Assembly (NCBI GenBank): GCA_016756835.1
Contig: JAESPE010000021.1
Span: 1-41,681 of the forward strand
Reading direction: 5' to 3'
DNA: 41,681 nucleotides
Source: a gamma proteobacterium endosymbiont of Lamellibrachia anaximandri
GTDB taxonomy: Bacteria; Pseudomonadota; Gammaproteobacteria; Chromatiales; Chromatiaceae
In this document: piece by piece, positions 1 to 10,603 of the stretch
Layout: every line of letters starts with the position of its first letter
Position numbering within the stretch: position 1 is the stretch's first letter
The notes under the pieces: model-generated
Told to the model about the DNA's origin: nothing
Database searches by the model: none
Seen by the model: the letters and a program-made list of their open reading frames with translations, nothing else
Made by a program: the position numbers and the translations under genes

Positions 1-412
1 TCTTGCCTACTTTGCTTCCCCTCTGGCGCAAGGCACGCCGGGTAAGCAGTGCGGCCTCGCGGCTACCGGGGACTACCAGCCTTCGCTTCGCTCTCCATGG
101 CTGGCAGCGATAGAAGGTAGTCGGCTTGCCTTTGGCATCCAGGTTCCAGCCTACAAATTTTCCTGCGCATTTGAAGGTGGCATCGGAATTACGCAGGAAT
201 TCGCTCTCCTTGATACCCAGTTGCTGGAGCATGCGGGGGAAACCCGTCACCGTCCCTTCGCCAACACCAATGGTAGGGATATTTGGCGACTCAATCAGGG
301 TCACCTTGACCTTGGACTCACCCTTGTTCAGCATCGTGGTCAGAAACAGGCCCATCAACCAACCTGCCGAACCGCCACCCACGATGGTGATATCATCGAT
401 CCTCTCGTTCAT
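1..412 (-). CDS. Flavin-dependent (tryptophan-type) halogenase, N-terminal part, cut by window edge and possibly disrupted
   Basis: The frame starts at an ATG at 412 and is open to base 1 (137 codons seen; the family has about 500). Residues 12-18 read GGGSAGW, the FAD-binding glycine motif. Residues 47-53 (TIGVGEG) and 80-89 (FKCAGKFVGW) follow the PrnA-type halogenase pattern, and K81 sits where the catalytic lysine (K79 of PrnA) is expected. The match fades after about residue 101 (near base 110). From there the translation (CQPWRAKRRLVVPGS...) is Arg-rich and unlike the FYHLFG-type continuation of the family, and the DNA carries a small inverted repeat (76-81/99-104). Either a repeat has inserted and the gene is broken, or this is a divergent member. 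It lies 56 bases downstream of the TauE/SafE gene on the same strand. Family call firm, integrity doubtful. Confidence 0.75.
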   Translation of the reverse strand, partial: MNERIDDITIVGGGSAGWLMGLFLTTMLNKGESKVKVTLIESPNIPTIGVGEGTVTGFPRMLQQLGIKESEFLRNSDATFKCAGKFVGWNLDAKGKPTTFYRCQPWRAKRRLVVPGSREAALLTRRALRQRGSKVGK

Positions 413-468
413 CTCTCGGTCCCCGCTTTTCTTTACCATTATGTGCTTTTGATTGATGAGTCTTAGAC

Positions 469-1467
469 TCAATCAAACTCAGGCCAATCTGATCCCATGG
501 GTTCGTAACGTCTTACACTGTACATACCATAGTAGAGCAGTGAAAATACCACCAGCATAAGCAGACTGACCAGTACAACAGACGGTGTCATGGGGATCAG
601 CCAGAGTGAGCTGATAAATTCAATCAGGATCAGCAAGATCAATCCTTTCGCGATAACCTGACGATCCAGCAGACTACAGAGCATCGCCCCCATAGGCGCA
701 CCAACCACTACGACAGGTATGGCGGCAAGCCACCACTCTCTGATCTCTGGCGTAAAACCATCGATCACGAAAATATGCAGCAGAAAACCGACAATCGAAT
801 TCGATGCCATCAGAATCACTGAGGTGGGTGTTGAAATTTTTTCACTCACCCTGAATAACAGCACCATGACAGAGAAGGTAATGATGTCGATGCCGTTACC
901 CACCAGACCAGACATCACACCGCCAACGAAACCTGCAAGAGCGATAATCCAAGACTCGTATCCACTCTCATCCGGCAGCCGGTCGTGGCAGAGTCGCATG
1001 CGGCGGTTCAGCATGAACAGCGTGACCGCAAAACTGGTAACCAGAAAGGTAAAACTCATCTTGATCATCGCAGATGAGAGCAACGGCGCCACCACTGCCG
1101 CACCCAGAATCATGCCAGGAATACCGGCGACGCCCGCCCAACGTATCACCCGCCATTCGACTCGTACGCCCATTGCGATGATCACCAGCGACGCAGCACT
1201 CATACCCACGCTCTGGATGGCCAATGAGAAAACTTTTGCGTCGGCTGGATCGATCTGCAACACTTTGGTAAAGACCGGGAAGGCGATTGCACCGCCACCT
1301 TCGCTGGTGGCGCCTGCGATAAATGAACCAAACACCATTGTCAGCGCCACTCGCCAGTGTTCCAGCGTGGCGGCAACAGCTGACTCTCCCCCGCCAAGCA
1401 GATACCATGCAGACCAGATGGCGATCGCCATCACACTATGAAATAAAAGGACTCGTCTGGAGATCAA
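469..1467 (-). CDS. TauE/SafE family sulfite/anion exporter-like permease
   Basis: A 332-residue, strongly hydrophobic protein with about eight membrane segments. The N-terminal half carries the family's Gly/Ala-rich helix (FGSFIAGATSEGGGAIAFPV) and the second half repeats the pattern (LAGFVGGVMSGLVGNGIDII). The TauE/SafE (DUF81) family moves sulfite, sulfoacetate or other small organosulfur anions across the inner membrane; the substrate here is unknown. The start is a TTG at 1467 with AGG four to five bases upstream. An ATG at 1431 is the next choice but has no visible ribosome site and would cut the first membrane helix. It may be co-transcribed with the halogenase gene that follows it. 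Confidence 0.85.
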   Translation of the reverse strand: MISRRVLLFHSVMAIAIWSAWYLLGGGESAVAATLEHWRVALTMVFGSFIAGATSEGGGAIAFPVFTKVLQIDPADAKVFSLAIQSVGMSAASLVIIAMGVRVEWRVIRWAGVAGIPGMILGAAVVAPLLSSAMIKMSFTFLVTSFAVTLFMLNRRMRLCHDRLPDESGYESWIIALAGFVGGVMSGLVGNGIDIITFSVMVLLFRVSEKISTPTSVILMASNSIVGFLLHIFVIDGFTPEIREWWLAAIPVVVVGAPMGAMLCSLLDRQVIAKGLILLILIEFISSLWLIPMTPSVVLVSLLMLVVFSLLYYGMYSVRRYEPMGSDWPEFD

Positions 1468-1708
1468 TGGCCTGGATTATCCTATTAAGAATAGGGTTAA
1501 TAACATCTGAAAACGGATATTGTCATTCGAATCCTTTTCAAATTTCAGTTACCCTGCAATTCTATAGTCTCACTTCAAAGCAAGGCCTGTTTAACAAACA
1601 TTCATCATCGTTAAAAAGACTGCAAATAGGGACCTGGTCCACCATTAATTGAGTCACGTATTTATATTGCCGAATCTATACCATTCATTTTTTATTTAGA
1701 GAGCCACA

Positions 1709-2548
1709 TTGAATAACAACCTCAAGATAGGCGTTTTCGTGGACGCCGAAAATATCCGCTACAACGGCGGTTACCAACTTCGATACGATATTCTACGCCG
1801 CTTTGCCGCACGTTTTGGCGGTAATTTATTACGCATGAACACCTATATCGCCTTTGATCAGGAACGCGCAAAGGAGGACTATGAATACGCCAAACGGGCG
1901 CGTTCGTACCAGCAGATGGTACGGGATTACGGCTGGAAGATCATCGTTAAAATCGTACGCCGCTACACCGATGAAGAGGGCAATATCACAACCAAGGCCA
2001 ATGCGGATCTCGATCTGGCGGTCGATGCCATGCTGCAGTCGGAAAAACTCGATCTGGTGCTGCTGGTCACCGGAGACGGCGATTTCCTGCAGGTGGTGAC
2101 TGCCCTGCAGGACCGGGGCTGCCGTGTAGAACTGCTCGGTTTCCGCAACGTCTCCAAGGAACTGCAACGGCAGGTCGACGACTATTTTTCCGGTTTTCTG
2201 ATTCCCGACCTGTTACCGATCTCCTATGAACCACGTAATGAGTGGGGCTCCCCCGGCTCCTGCGTCCGTGGCATCTGCTCGAAATGGTTTCCCGACAAAG
2301 GATATGGCTTTCTGCGCTTCATCAGGCGTATCGATCCGAACCTGTGGATTACGGATCCACGCGATGCGGAATCCCCCTATGAGAGCGTATTCTGCCATGC
2401 CAATGAGTTGGCCGACGGTGTCACTGACGAACTCCTGTCAAACCGGGAGAGCGTGCTCGAATTCTATATCGAGAAGAGTGATAAAGGCGACGGCATGGTT
2501 GCCAACAATGTTCGTCTGGTCCCCTCTTACGGAAATCATGGTCTATGA
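1709..2548 (+). CDS. NYN-domain (LabA/DUF88-like) ribonuclease fused to a cold-shock-like domain
   Basis: 279 residues. Residues 6-165 form an NYN/PIN-like nuclease domain. Acidic positions expected to bind metal are visible at D12 (FVDAEN), D100/D102 (NADLDL) and D123/D125 (TGDGDF). Residues about 188-275 resemble a cold-shock/OB fold with GICSKWFPDKGYGFLRF (the KWF..KGYGF signature of RNP1), then FCHANEL and a closing EKSDKGDGMVANNV strand. Together they suggest an RNase that brings its own nucleic-acid-binding domain. The start is TTG at 1709, supported by GAGAG about eight bases upstream and by the conserved N-terminal strand beginning immediately. It is convergent with the Nudix gene (16-base gap). 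The RNA target is unknown. Confidence 0.85.
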   Translation: MNNNLKIGVFVDAENIRYNGGYQLRYDILRRFAARFGGNLLRMNTYIAFDQERAKEDYEYAKRARSYQQMVRDYGWKIIVKIVRRYTDEEGNITTKANADLDLAVDAMLQSEKLDLVLLVTGDGDFLQVVTALQDRGCRVELLGFRNVSKELQRQVDDYFSGFLIPDLLPISYEPRNEWGSPGSCVRGICSKWFPDKGYGFLRFIRRIDPNLWITDPRDAESPYESVFCHANELADGVTDELLSNRESVLEFYIEKSDKGDGMVANNVRLVPSYGNHGL

Positions 2549-2564
2549 CTTACGTCTGCTGACT

Positions 2565-3134
2565 CTACAGCAGTTGGGTGTGGTAGCGGCGGGGATTGTC
2601 TGACAGACGGACAATCGTCCCGCTGCGCAATTCGTAGTGGTTACGCCTGGCATCCTCGAAAAAAAGCCGCAGGGTTTCATGGACCACAGGGAAGGCAATC
2701 TCATCCCAGGGAATCTCCTGCTCAGCGAACAGAGCGACCTCCAGACTCTCACTGCCCGGTCCAAAGTCAAGATCCATCAGGCGGCTTTTGAACAACAAAT
2801 AAACCTGGCTGATGTGAGGAAGATTGAAGAGAGTATACAACGCCTCCACCTCCACTCTGGCATTCGCCTCCTCCAGGGTCTCCCTGGCTGCACCCTCCTG
2901 GCTGGTCTCGCCGTTTTCCATAAAACCCGCAGGCAGTGTCCATAGCCCGTAACGGGGTTCGATCGCTCGACGGCAGAGCAGCACTTTGTCCTCCCACATC
3001 GGAATACAACCCACCACCATCTTGGGATTCTGATAGTGGACCGTCAGACACTCAGCGCAGATGTGCCTGGGCCGATTGTCTCCATCCGGCACTTTGATTT
3101 CCACTTCAGCTCCACACTGGCTGCAATACTTCAT
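2565..3134 (-). CDS. Zinc-ribbon Nudix hydrolase
   Basis: 189 residues. The N-terminal zinc ribbon has C4/C7 and C26/C29. Residues about 70-92 carry the Nudix box (GFMENGETSQEG followed by RETLEEAN), with the G-x5-E-x7-RE-x2-EE pattern complete. Proteins of this layout hydrolyse nucleoside-diphosphate derivatives such as ADP-ribose or NADH; the specificity cannot be read from sequence. It is shorter than NudC and lacks the NudC N-terminal domain. Transcribed alone and convergent with the NYN gene. Confidence 0.88.
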   Translation of the reverse strand: MKYCSQCGAEVEIKVPDGDNRPRHICAECLTVHYQNPKMVVGCIPMWEDKVLLCRRAIEPRYGLWTLPAGFMENGETSQEGAARETLEEANARVEVEALYTLFNLPHISQVYLLFKSRLMDLDFGPGSESLEVALFAEQEIPWDEIAFPVVHETLRLFFEDARRNHYELRSGTIVRLSDNPRRYHTQLL

Positions 3135-3418
3135 CGATCAACTCTCATATTTCTCCTGCTCCAACAGACCTTCGGCCAATTTTTCAAACCATTTAGTGCC
3201 CAATGGCACCTTCTATTATCACCTAATGACCCCAACCCCTGCGATTTTCCATACAAATAGTAATAGTAAGATATGCAATCCCCGAAGACTGCATCAGTTT
3301 TGCACACACCGCAAAAGCAACAATCAGCGGTCACTAACCGATAAAGAAAGCGAAGGTTAGATAATCGCCATAGCTCCCGGTAAAATCAGCCGGACTTCAC
3401 ACCGGAGATGGTCAGATC

Positions 3419-4933
3419 ATGCAGGACAATACACCACAAACCACAGACCTCCAGGAGACTGTTGCTGCCATCGATTTGGGCTCCAACAGTTTCCACATGA
3501 TTGTCGCCCGTGTTACCGACGGCAACCTGCAGGTCATCGACAAATTGCGGGAGATGGTGAGGCTTGGCGAAGGGTTGACCAAAACAAAGCAGCTTAAACC
3601 CGAGGTAGCAGAAAGGGCTATCGCCTGCCTTGAACGCTTCGGCCAACGATTGGGTTCTATCCCTTCTGAAAATGTCCGCACCGTCGGCACCAACACCCTG
3701 CGTCAGGTTAGTTCAGCAGACAATTTCCTGGCGGCCGCCCAGCAGGCACTGGGCCATCCCATCGAGGTCATTGCCGGCCGCGAAGAGGCCCGCCTGATCT
3801 ATCTCGGCGTGGCTTACGGCCTTGCCGCAGGGGATGAACGCCGCCTGGTGGTGGATATCGGTGGCGGCAGTACTGAACTCATCATCGGTGAAGGTTTCAC
3901 CACCCGCCAGCGCGAGAGCCTGCACATGGGCTGCGTCAGCATAAGCAGGAGATTTTTCAAAGACGGCCAAATCACCGCCAAGGCAATGAAAAAGGCAGAG
4001 CTTGCCTGCGCCATCGAGATCCGTCCTGTACGCACCTGGTTTCGCGACGGCAACTGGACTCTCGCCATCGGCAGTTCCGGCACCATCAAGGCGATCCGTA
4101 ATGTGGTCCAGGAAGAGGGTTGGAGTGAGCAGGGCATCACCCTAAGATCTCTGGAAAAACTGCAAAAGGCAATGATTGCTGCGGGCAGTGTAGAAGCGCT
4201 CAACCTGAAAGGACTGACATCGGAACGGAAACCTGTCTTCTCTGGTGGCGTCGCGGTCCTCCTTGCAGTCTTTCGCCACATCGGCATCGAGCAGATGCAG
4301 GTCTCTGACGAGGCGCTGCGAGAAGGATTGATCTACGACATGGTTGGCCGCAGCCGCCACGAAGACACCCGTGATCGCACCATCAAATCTCTATCCAAAC
4401 GCTACAATATCGATGCTGATCAGGCAGTGCGTGTCGAAGCCACTGCCCTGGCCTTCTTCAACCAAGTCATCAAAGCCTGGAAGATGGGCGACCCCCGCTA
4501 TTCCAGCATGCTGAGTTGGGCCGCGCTTGTGCATGAGATCGGCCTCACCGTCTCCCACAGCCAGTTCAATAAGCACGGCGCCTATCTGCTGGAAAACTCC
4601 GACATGTCGGGATTTACCCGGCAGGAACAGTGCGTGATTGCCGCGCTGGTGCGGGGACACAGGCGCAAATTTCCCACCTCCACCTTCGAGGCTCTTCCCA
4701 GGGAGGTGGTGCTCTGTACAAAACAACTTTGCGTTCTGCTGCGTCTTGCAGTGCTGTTGCATCGCAGCCGATCAGCGGTAACCAAGCCGCACGCCCTGTT
4801 GGAGGTCGAGGGAAACCATCTGCTATTGGAGTTTCCAAAAGGCTGGCTGGAGTCTCATCCACTGACCCGCGCCGAGTTAATACAGGAAGCGAACTATCTT
4901 GAGGCCGCTGGCTTCGAACTCTCTTTCGAATAA
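3419..4933 (+). CDS. ppx: Exopolyphosphatase / pppGpp phosphohydrolase (Ppx/GppA family)
   Basis: 504 residues, the usual length of the long family members. The ASKHA-fold motifs are present: AAIDLGSNSFHMIV near residue 16, GREEARLIYLGV near 120 and VVDIGGGSTELIIGEG near 142. The C-terminal half (after about 310) is the HD-like helical domain with WAALVHEIGLTVSHS. These enzymes remove terminal phosphate from inorganic polyphosphate and/or pppGpp. Ppx versus GppA cannot be settled by eye; the length favours Ppx. A GGAGATGG ribosome site precedes the ATG. It is monocistronic, with a hairpin just after the stop. The 284 bases upstream (3135-3418) contain no gene that I can see. Confidence 0.9.
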   Translation: MQDNTPQTTDLQETVAAIDLGSNSFHMIVARVTDGNLQVIDKLREMVRLGEGLTKTKQLKPEVAERAIACLERFGQRLGSIPSENVRTVGTNTLRQVSSADNFLAAAQQALGHPIEVIAGREEARLIYLGVAYGLAAGDERRLVVDIGGGSTELIIGEGFTTRQRESLHMGCVSISRRFFKDGQITAKAMKKAELACAIEIRPVRTWFRDGNWTLAIGSSGTIKAIRNVVQEEGWSEQGITLRSLEKLQKAMIAAGSVEALNLKGLTSERKPVFSGGVAVLLAVFRHIGIEQMQVSDEALREGLIYDMVGRSRHEDTRDRTIKSLSKRYNIDADQAVRVEATALAFFNQVIKAWKMGDPRYSSMLSWAALVHEIGLTVSHSQFNKHGAYLLENSDMSGFTRQEQCVIAALVRGHRRKFPTSTFEALPREVVLCTKQLCVLLRLAVLLHRSRSAVTKPHALLEVEGNHLLLEFPKGWLESHPLTRAELIQEANYLEAAGFELSFE

Positions 4934-4989
4934 TCCAGAACAGGATCAGTAGACCTGATCAAACATAGCGGGTCATGCACCAGGAGGTT

Positions 4990-5016
4990 GCCGGTTCCAC
5001 TCTAATTTGAACCGGC
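4990..5016 (+). terminator. Hairpin between convergent ppx and the Sco gene
   Basis: Perfect 8-bp stem GCCGGTTC (4990-4997) / GAACCGGC (5009-5016) with an 11-base loop, followed on the plus strand by CTATTGTTTC. It lies directly against the stop codon of the opposing Sco gene, so it may serve both directions. The U tract is weak. Confidence 0.45.
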
Positions 5017-5640
5017 CTATTGTTTCGTCGCCCTTTCTGACAGCATTCGTCTCATCAGGGTCAACATCTCTTCGGGTGGTGTACCATGAGGCACCACTTT
5101 CGCCAGCTTCCCCCCCCGGTCGATAAAGTAAGTATCCGCCGAGTGATCCACGACATAGTTGGTCTCGGAGTGCTGCTCTACGATGCTGTAGGCTGCGCCA
5201 TATTTCCCTGCGACCTCCCCCACGGCTTCCGGCAAACCTGTGACACCTAAAATGCTTGGATGGAAGTACTCTCCATACACCCTGAGCCGCTCCAGTGAAT
5301 CGCGATTGGGATCAACGCTGATAAACAGCGGCTGTACCCCGGCAAGCTCATCCACAGTCAGTTCGTTCAGGGCCATGCTGAGAAAACCCAGACTCGTCGG
5401 GCAGATATCAGGGCACCAGGTATAGCCAAAATAGAGGATGACGACCTTACCCTGATAATCGTTCAGCGACACAGGCCCCAGATGCGATTCAAGCGCAAAA
5501 TTGCCACCAACGGGTGTTGCGGAGATGGAGAGTTGTTCGTGGCTGGGTACGCTGTCAGACTGAGGGGCCCAGAACAGCGCCACCCATATCAGTAAACCGC
5601 TCAACAACACAATAACGCCCAGTAGGAAGATACGCTGCAT
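5017..5640 (-). CDS. SCO1/SenC/PrrC-type copper chaperone, membrane-anchored
   Basis: 207 residues. Residues 4-25 form one N-terminal membrane anchor; the rest is a periplasmic thioredoxin-like domain. The copper/redox site is complete: C76 and C80 in CPDICP and H166 in VDHSADTYFID. Family members deliver copper to the CuA site of cytochrome c oxidase or act as thiol oxidoreductases. It follows a secreted helical protein gene on the same strand (49-base gap), which follows parE. No cytochrome oxidase gene is in the window, so the client is not shown. Confidence 0.9.
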   Translation of the reverse strand: MQRIFLLGVIVLLSGLLIWVALFWAPQSDSVPSHEQLSISATPVGGNFALESHLGPVSLNDYQGKVVILYFGYTWCPDICPTSLGFLSMALNELTVDELAGVQPLFISVDPNRDSLERLRVYGEYFHPSILGVTGLPEAVGEVAGKYGAAYSIVEQHSETNYVVDHSADTYFIDRGGKLAKVVPHGTPPEEMLTLMRRMLSERATKQ

Positions 5641-5689
5641 GATGACTTCCGATTTTGGTATAGATCAAGCGGCTAATACGAATTAGTCA

Positions 5690-6250
5690 CTATTCGCTTC
5701 TTTGCCCAATCAGCTTTGAGGCAGCCTGGACAGTTTCGGTATACAAAGTGAGCATATCCAGAAACTTCTCATTCCTTTCAATGATCACGTTCTCCTGCTT
5801 GATATCTTCATCCAGCGACTCATCAATCCTTTCAATCACTATTTCCACTTTTTCCAGCTGACGTGTCAGTCCCACAGATTGCCGCTGCAGGTCCACCGCA
5901 ATAAAATGGAGTTGCATGGAGGAGACTGTCGGGTGTTGGTGGAGACGAAGCAGACGTTCGATGTCGCTCTGGGCGCGACTCATATGACGTTCGAATTCAA
6001 AAGAATCAAACTGCCTGAAACCTGCCTGATGACGCAGATTTCGTAGCTGAACCCGTAATGACGGGGCCAGTTTCCTCACTTGATCCAGCTGACTCTGCAG
6101 CTGGCGCAAATCGGCCGTATCAAGCAACTTTGTTTTCGTTCCACCATTGCTGGAGAAACGCTCATTGTCTGCCGGCGCGGCAATAACGACCGGCGACATC
6201 AGAGCAACTGCCAAGACAATCAGTAAAAGACCCTGTTTATACATATTCAA
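5690..6250 (-). CDS. Secreted helical protein of unknown function
   Basis: 186 residues. The N-terminus is a classical signal peptide (Lys at residue 5, hydrophobic stretch 8-24, then AAPADN as the likely cleavage region). The mature part is almost entirely predicted helix, rich in Leu, Gln, Arg and Glu with heptad-like spacing, so a periplasmic coiled-coil or helical bundle is likely. I do not recognise the family. It sits between parE (52 bases upstream) and the Sco gene (49 bases downstream), all on the same strand. Confidence 0.7.
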   Translation of the reverse strand: MNMYKQGLLLIVLAVALMSPVVIAAPADNERFSSNGGTKTKLLDTADLRQLQSQLDQVRKLAPSLRVQLRNLRHQAGFRQFDSFEFERHMSRAQSDIERLLRLHQHPTVSSMQLHFIAVDLQRQSVGLTRQLEKVEIVIERIDESLDEDIKQENVIIERNEKFLDMLTLYTETVQAASKLIGQRSE

Positions 6251-6302
6251 TATCCGGGGAGCACCCTCAAACAGTTAAAAAATCCAACAAAACCCGAGTC
6301 AC

Positions 6303-8207
<1,905 letters not shown>

Positions 8208-8365
8208 TCAAGTTTAAACTTGGAAATATACGAAGCCGGGAAGTTTACACATCCTGGTAGCCCGTGGCGAGGTTTCAATCCCGTATGGGTTGGCTTTATC
8301 TCTTTACCGTGTGGTCTAATAGTTGATATTCAATCCACACAAACATCCGTATATAGAGTCCAACC

Positions 8366-8602
8366 GTGCCGAGAAAAAAGAAGAGCCCGCCCCTGGAAGA
8401 GGCGCTGAGCGAGCTGGAATCCCTGGTCGAGACCCTGGAACAGGGCGACTTATCCCTTGATGAGTCACTGAAATCTTTCGAACGGGGGGTGGAACTGACA
8501 CGTACCTGCCAGAAGGCGCTGGAGGCGGCGGAACAGAAAGTTCGTCTATTGGCCGGCGATTCCAATGACGCTGAATTGGAGCCTTTCCAACGTGACGAGT
8601 GA
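8366..8602 (+). CDS. xseB: Exodeoxyribonuclease VII small subunit
   Basis: 78 residues, a normal size. The family core is visible: LEEALSELESLVETLEQGDL, then SLDESLKSFERGVEL and CQKALEAAEQKV, two helices that pack against XseA. The Lys-rich N-terminus (PRKKKS) is common in this family. The start is a GTG at 8366 preceded by TAGAGTCC. xseA is not in the window. The 3' end overlaps the ispA start by 11 bases, so the two are translationally coupled. Confidence 0.93.
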   Translation: MPRKKKSPPLEEALSELESLVETLEQGDLSLDESLKSFERGVELTRTCQKALEAAEQKVRLLAGDSNDAELEPFQRDE

Positions 8603-9494
8603 AACCCATCTTAAGGACTTCATGCAGTTCTGCCAGGCACGGGTGGAGCACGCCCTCGATCGCACTTTGCCGACGACCGGCACTACGCCCACTCTACTGC
8701 ACGAAGCGATGCGCTATGCCGCCCTGGGAGGAGGCAAACGAGTCCGACCTGTACTCGTCTATGCTGCGGGACAGGCCACCGGCGTCAAGATGGAGCGGCT
8801 GGATGCCGCTGCCTGTGCGATCGAGATGATCCACGCATACTCACTTGTGCATGACGATTTGCCGGCAATGGATGACGATGACCTGCGCCGTGGGCGCCCC
8901 ACCTGCCACAAAGCATTCGACGAGGCCACTGCTATTCTGGTCGGCGACGCATTGCAGACTCTGGCCTTCCAGATCCTTTGCACCGATAACACGCTGGAAG
9001 CAACTGCCGAAACCCGGCTGAAGATGGTGGAGACACTTGCCCGTGCGAGCGGTTCCAGAGGCATGGCTGGTGGCCAGGCACTGGATCTCGGTGCGACCGG
9101 ACGCGAGCTGAATCTTACCGAACTGGAAAATCTGCATATCCACAAAACGGGCGCGCTGATCTGCGCCAGCGTCCGCATGGGCACACTATTGAATCCCGAT
9201 CTCGATTCTGAAATAGTCCGCAAACTCAGCCACTTTGCAAAATGTATCGGGCTGGCATTCCAGATCCGGGACGATATCCTGGATGTGGAGGGGGACACCG
9301 AGACCCTGGGAAAAACCCAGGGCAAGGACCAGGCCCAGAACAAATCCACCTACCCTTCCCTACTCGGCCTCACAGGCGCCCGCGAGAAAGCGGAGGAGTT
9401 CCGACAGAATGCCTTACAGAGCCTGGAGGGTTTTGGCGAAGAGGCAGCACCGTTACGTTGGATCGCCGATTACATCATCGATCGAAATCATTAA
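8592..9494 (+). CDS. ispA: Farnesyl diphosphate synthase (geranyltranstransferase)
   Basis: About 300 residues from the GTG at 8592 (an ATG at 8565 would add nine residues). The GTG is preferred because TTGGAG lies about ten bases upstream and the length then matches E. coli IspA (299). The chain-elongation motifs are intact: GGGKRVRP, the first Asp-rich motif DDLPAMDDDDLRRG, GGQALDLG, HKTGALI and the second Asp-rich motif FQIRDDILDVEGD. It joins IPP to DMAPP/GPP to give farnesyl diphosphate for quinones and undecaprenyl carriers. It pairs with xseB as usual, but the dxs gene that often follows is absent. Confidence 0.95.
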   Translation: MTSETHLKDFMQFCQARVEHALDRTLPTTGTTPTLLHEAMRYAALGGGKRVRPVLVYAAGQATGVKMERLDAAACAIEMIHAYSLVHDDLPAMDDDDLRRGRPTCHKAFDEATAILVGDALQTLAFQILCTDNTLEATAETRLKMVETLARASGSRGMAGGQALDLGATGRELNLTELENLHIHKTGALICASVRMGTLLNPDLDSEIVRKLSHFAKCIGLAFQIRDDILDVEGDTETLGKTQGKDQAQNKSTYPSLLGLTGAREKAEEFRQNALQSLEGFGEEAAPLRWIADYIIDRNH

Positions 9495-9680
9495 CTTGCA
9501 CCCTACCCCTCTGCTTGGGATAATTGATCGTTTTACGCTGGCCGTCTTCCCAATGGGGAGGATACGGAAAAACCAGAGGTTCTGTCAGTTGTCCCTGAAC
9601 GGGCGGCAGACTATCCTCCGACTTCCCGACTCAAGTATTTGCATGACTTCGCACTAGGTTGGCGAAGCAGGATCCCAGAC

Positions 9681-10496
9681 ATGGCAGAAAACACCCCTCA
9701 CACCGGCACCCAGATTGCGGATGTCCAAAACAGCGAAGATACCCGCAGGATCGCCATAGATAAGGTGGGCATCAAGGATATCCGCCACCCGGTACGCATC
9801 AAAGATCGCAGTGAGGGCGAACAGCACACCATTGCAAACTTCAATATGTACGTCAACCTGCCCCACAACTTCAAGGGCACGCACATGTCCCGTTTCGTGG
9901 AGATCCTCAACAGCCACGACTACGAAATCACCGTTGAATCCTTCAAGGACATGCTGAAGGAGATGGCGGAGCGCCTGGAAGCCGAGTCGGGCCACATCGA
10001 GATGAACTTCCCTTTCTTCATCAATAAGACCGCGCCGATTTCCAATGTACAGAGCCTTCTCGACTACGATGTCACCCTGATAGGAGAGATCCACAGCGGT
10101 GTTCCCAGTATCGACATCAAGGTAGTAGTGCCGGTAACCAGCCTCTGTCCCTGCTCGAAAAAGATTTCCGATCGTGGTGCCCACAACCAGCGTTCTCACG
10201 TCACGATACAGGCACGTACCAGAGGATTTATCTGGATTGAGGAGATCATCGAAATAGTTGAGCAGGAGGCATCATGCGAACTCTTCGGACTACTCAAGCG
10301 ACCGGATGAGAAACATGTCACCGAGCGCGCTTATGATAATCCAAAGTTTGTCGAGGACATGGTTAGGGACGTGGCGGTGCGCCTCAACAATGAGGACCGC
10401 ATCAGTGCCTATATCATTGAATCGGAGAACTTCGAATCGATCCACAACCACTCGGCCTATGCACTGATCGAGCGGGACAAGACGGCGGGTAGTTAG
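9681..10496 (+). CDS. folE2: GTP cyclohydrolase FolE2 (GCYH-IB)
   Basis: 271 residues from ATG 9681, chosen over an in-frame ATG at 9639 because AGGA lies eight bases upstream and family members start near here. Recognisable segments are [29 protein letters not shown], the catalytic-cysteine stretch [20 protein letters not shown], and SHVTI. It opens GTP to 7,8-dihydroneopterin triphosphate, the first step of folate and queuosine-type pterin synthesis, without strict need for zinc. In many bacteria folE2 is Zur-regulated; I looked for a Zur-like palindrome in 9495-9680 and saw none. It follows ispA at 186 bases. Confidence 0.95.
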   Translation: MAENTPHTGTQIADVQNSEDTRRIAIDKVGIKDIRHPVRIKDRSEGEQHTIANFNMYVNLPHNFKGTHMSRFVEILNSHDYEITVESFKDMLKEMAERLEAESGHIEMNFPFFINKTAPISNVQSLLDYDVTLIGEIHSGVPSIDIKVVVPVTSLCPCSKKISDRGAHNQRSHVTIQARTRGFIWIEEIIEIVEQEASCELFGLLKRPDEKHVTERAYDNPKFVEDMVRDVAVRLNNEDRISAYIIESENFESIHNHSAYALIERDKTAGS

Positions 10497-10509
10497 CAAC
10501 CGGCAAATC

Positions 10510-10572
10510 GTAGGCCGGTTCAAGCTTGCGGAACCGGCAGCACGCCCGATCCGCAAGCTTGATCGGGCCTAC
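10510..10572. repeat. REP-like near-perfect inverted repeat
   Basis: Two 29-base arms (10510-10538 and 10544-10572) pair with about four mismatches around a 5-base loop (AGCAC). The core is TCAAGCTTGCGGA. It sits between the convergent folE2 and retropepsin-like genes, a typical site for REP/BIME-type elements, and could also stop transcription from both sides. There is no T run, so a classical intrinsic terminator is less likely. Confidence 0.75.
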
Positions 10573-10603
10573 AGCTCATAAATCTGCCATTTAGATTTAT
10601 CTG

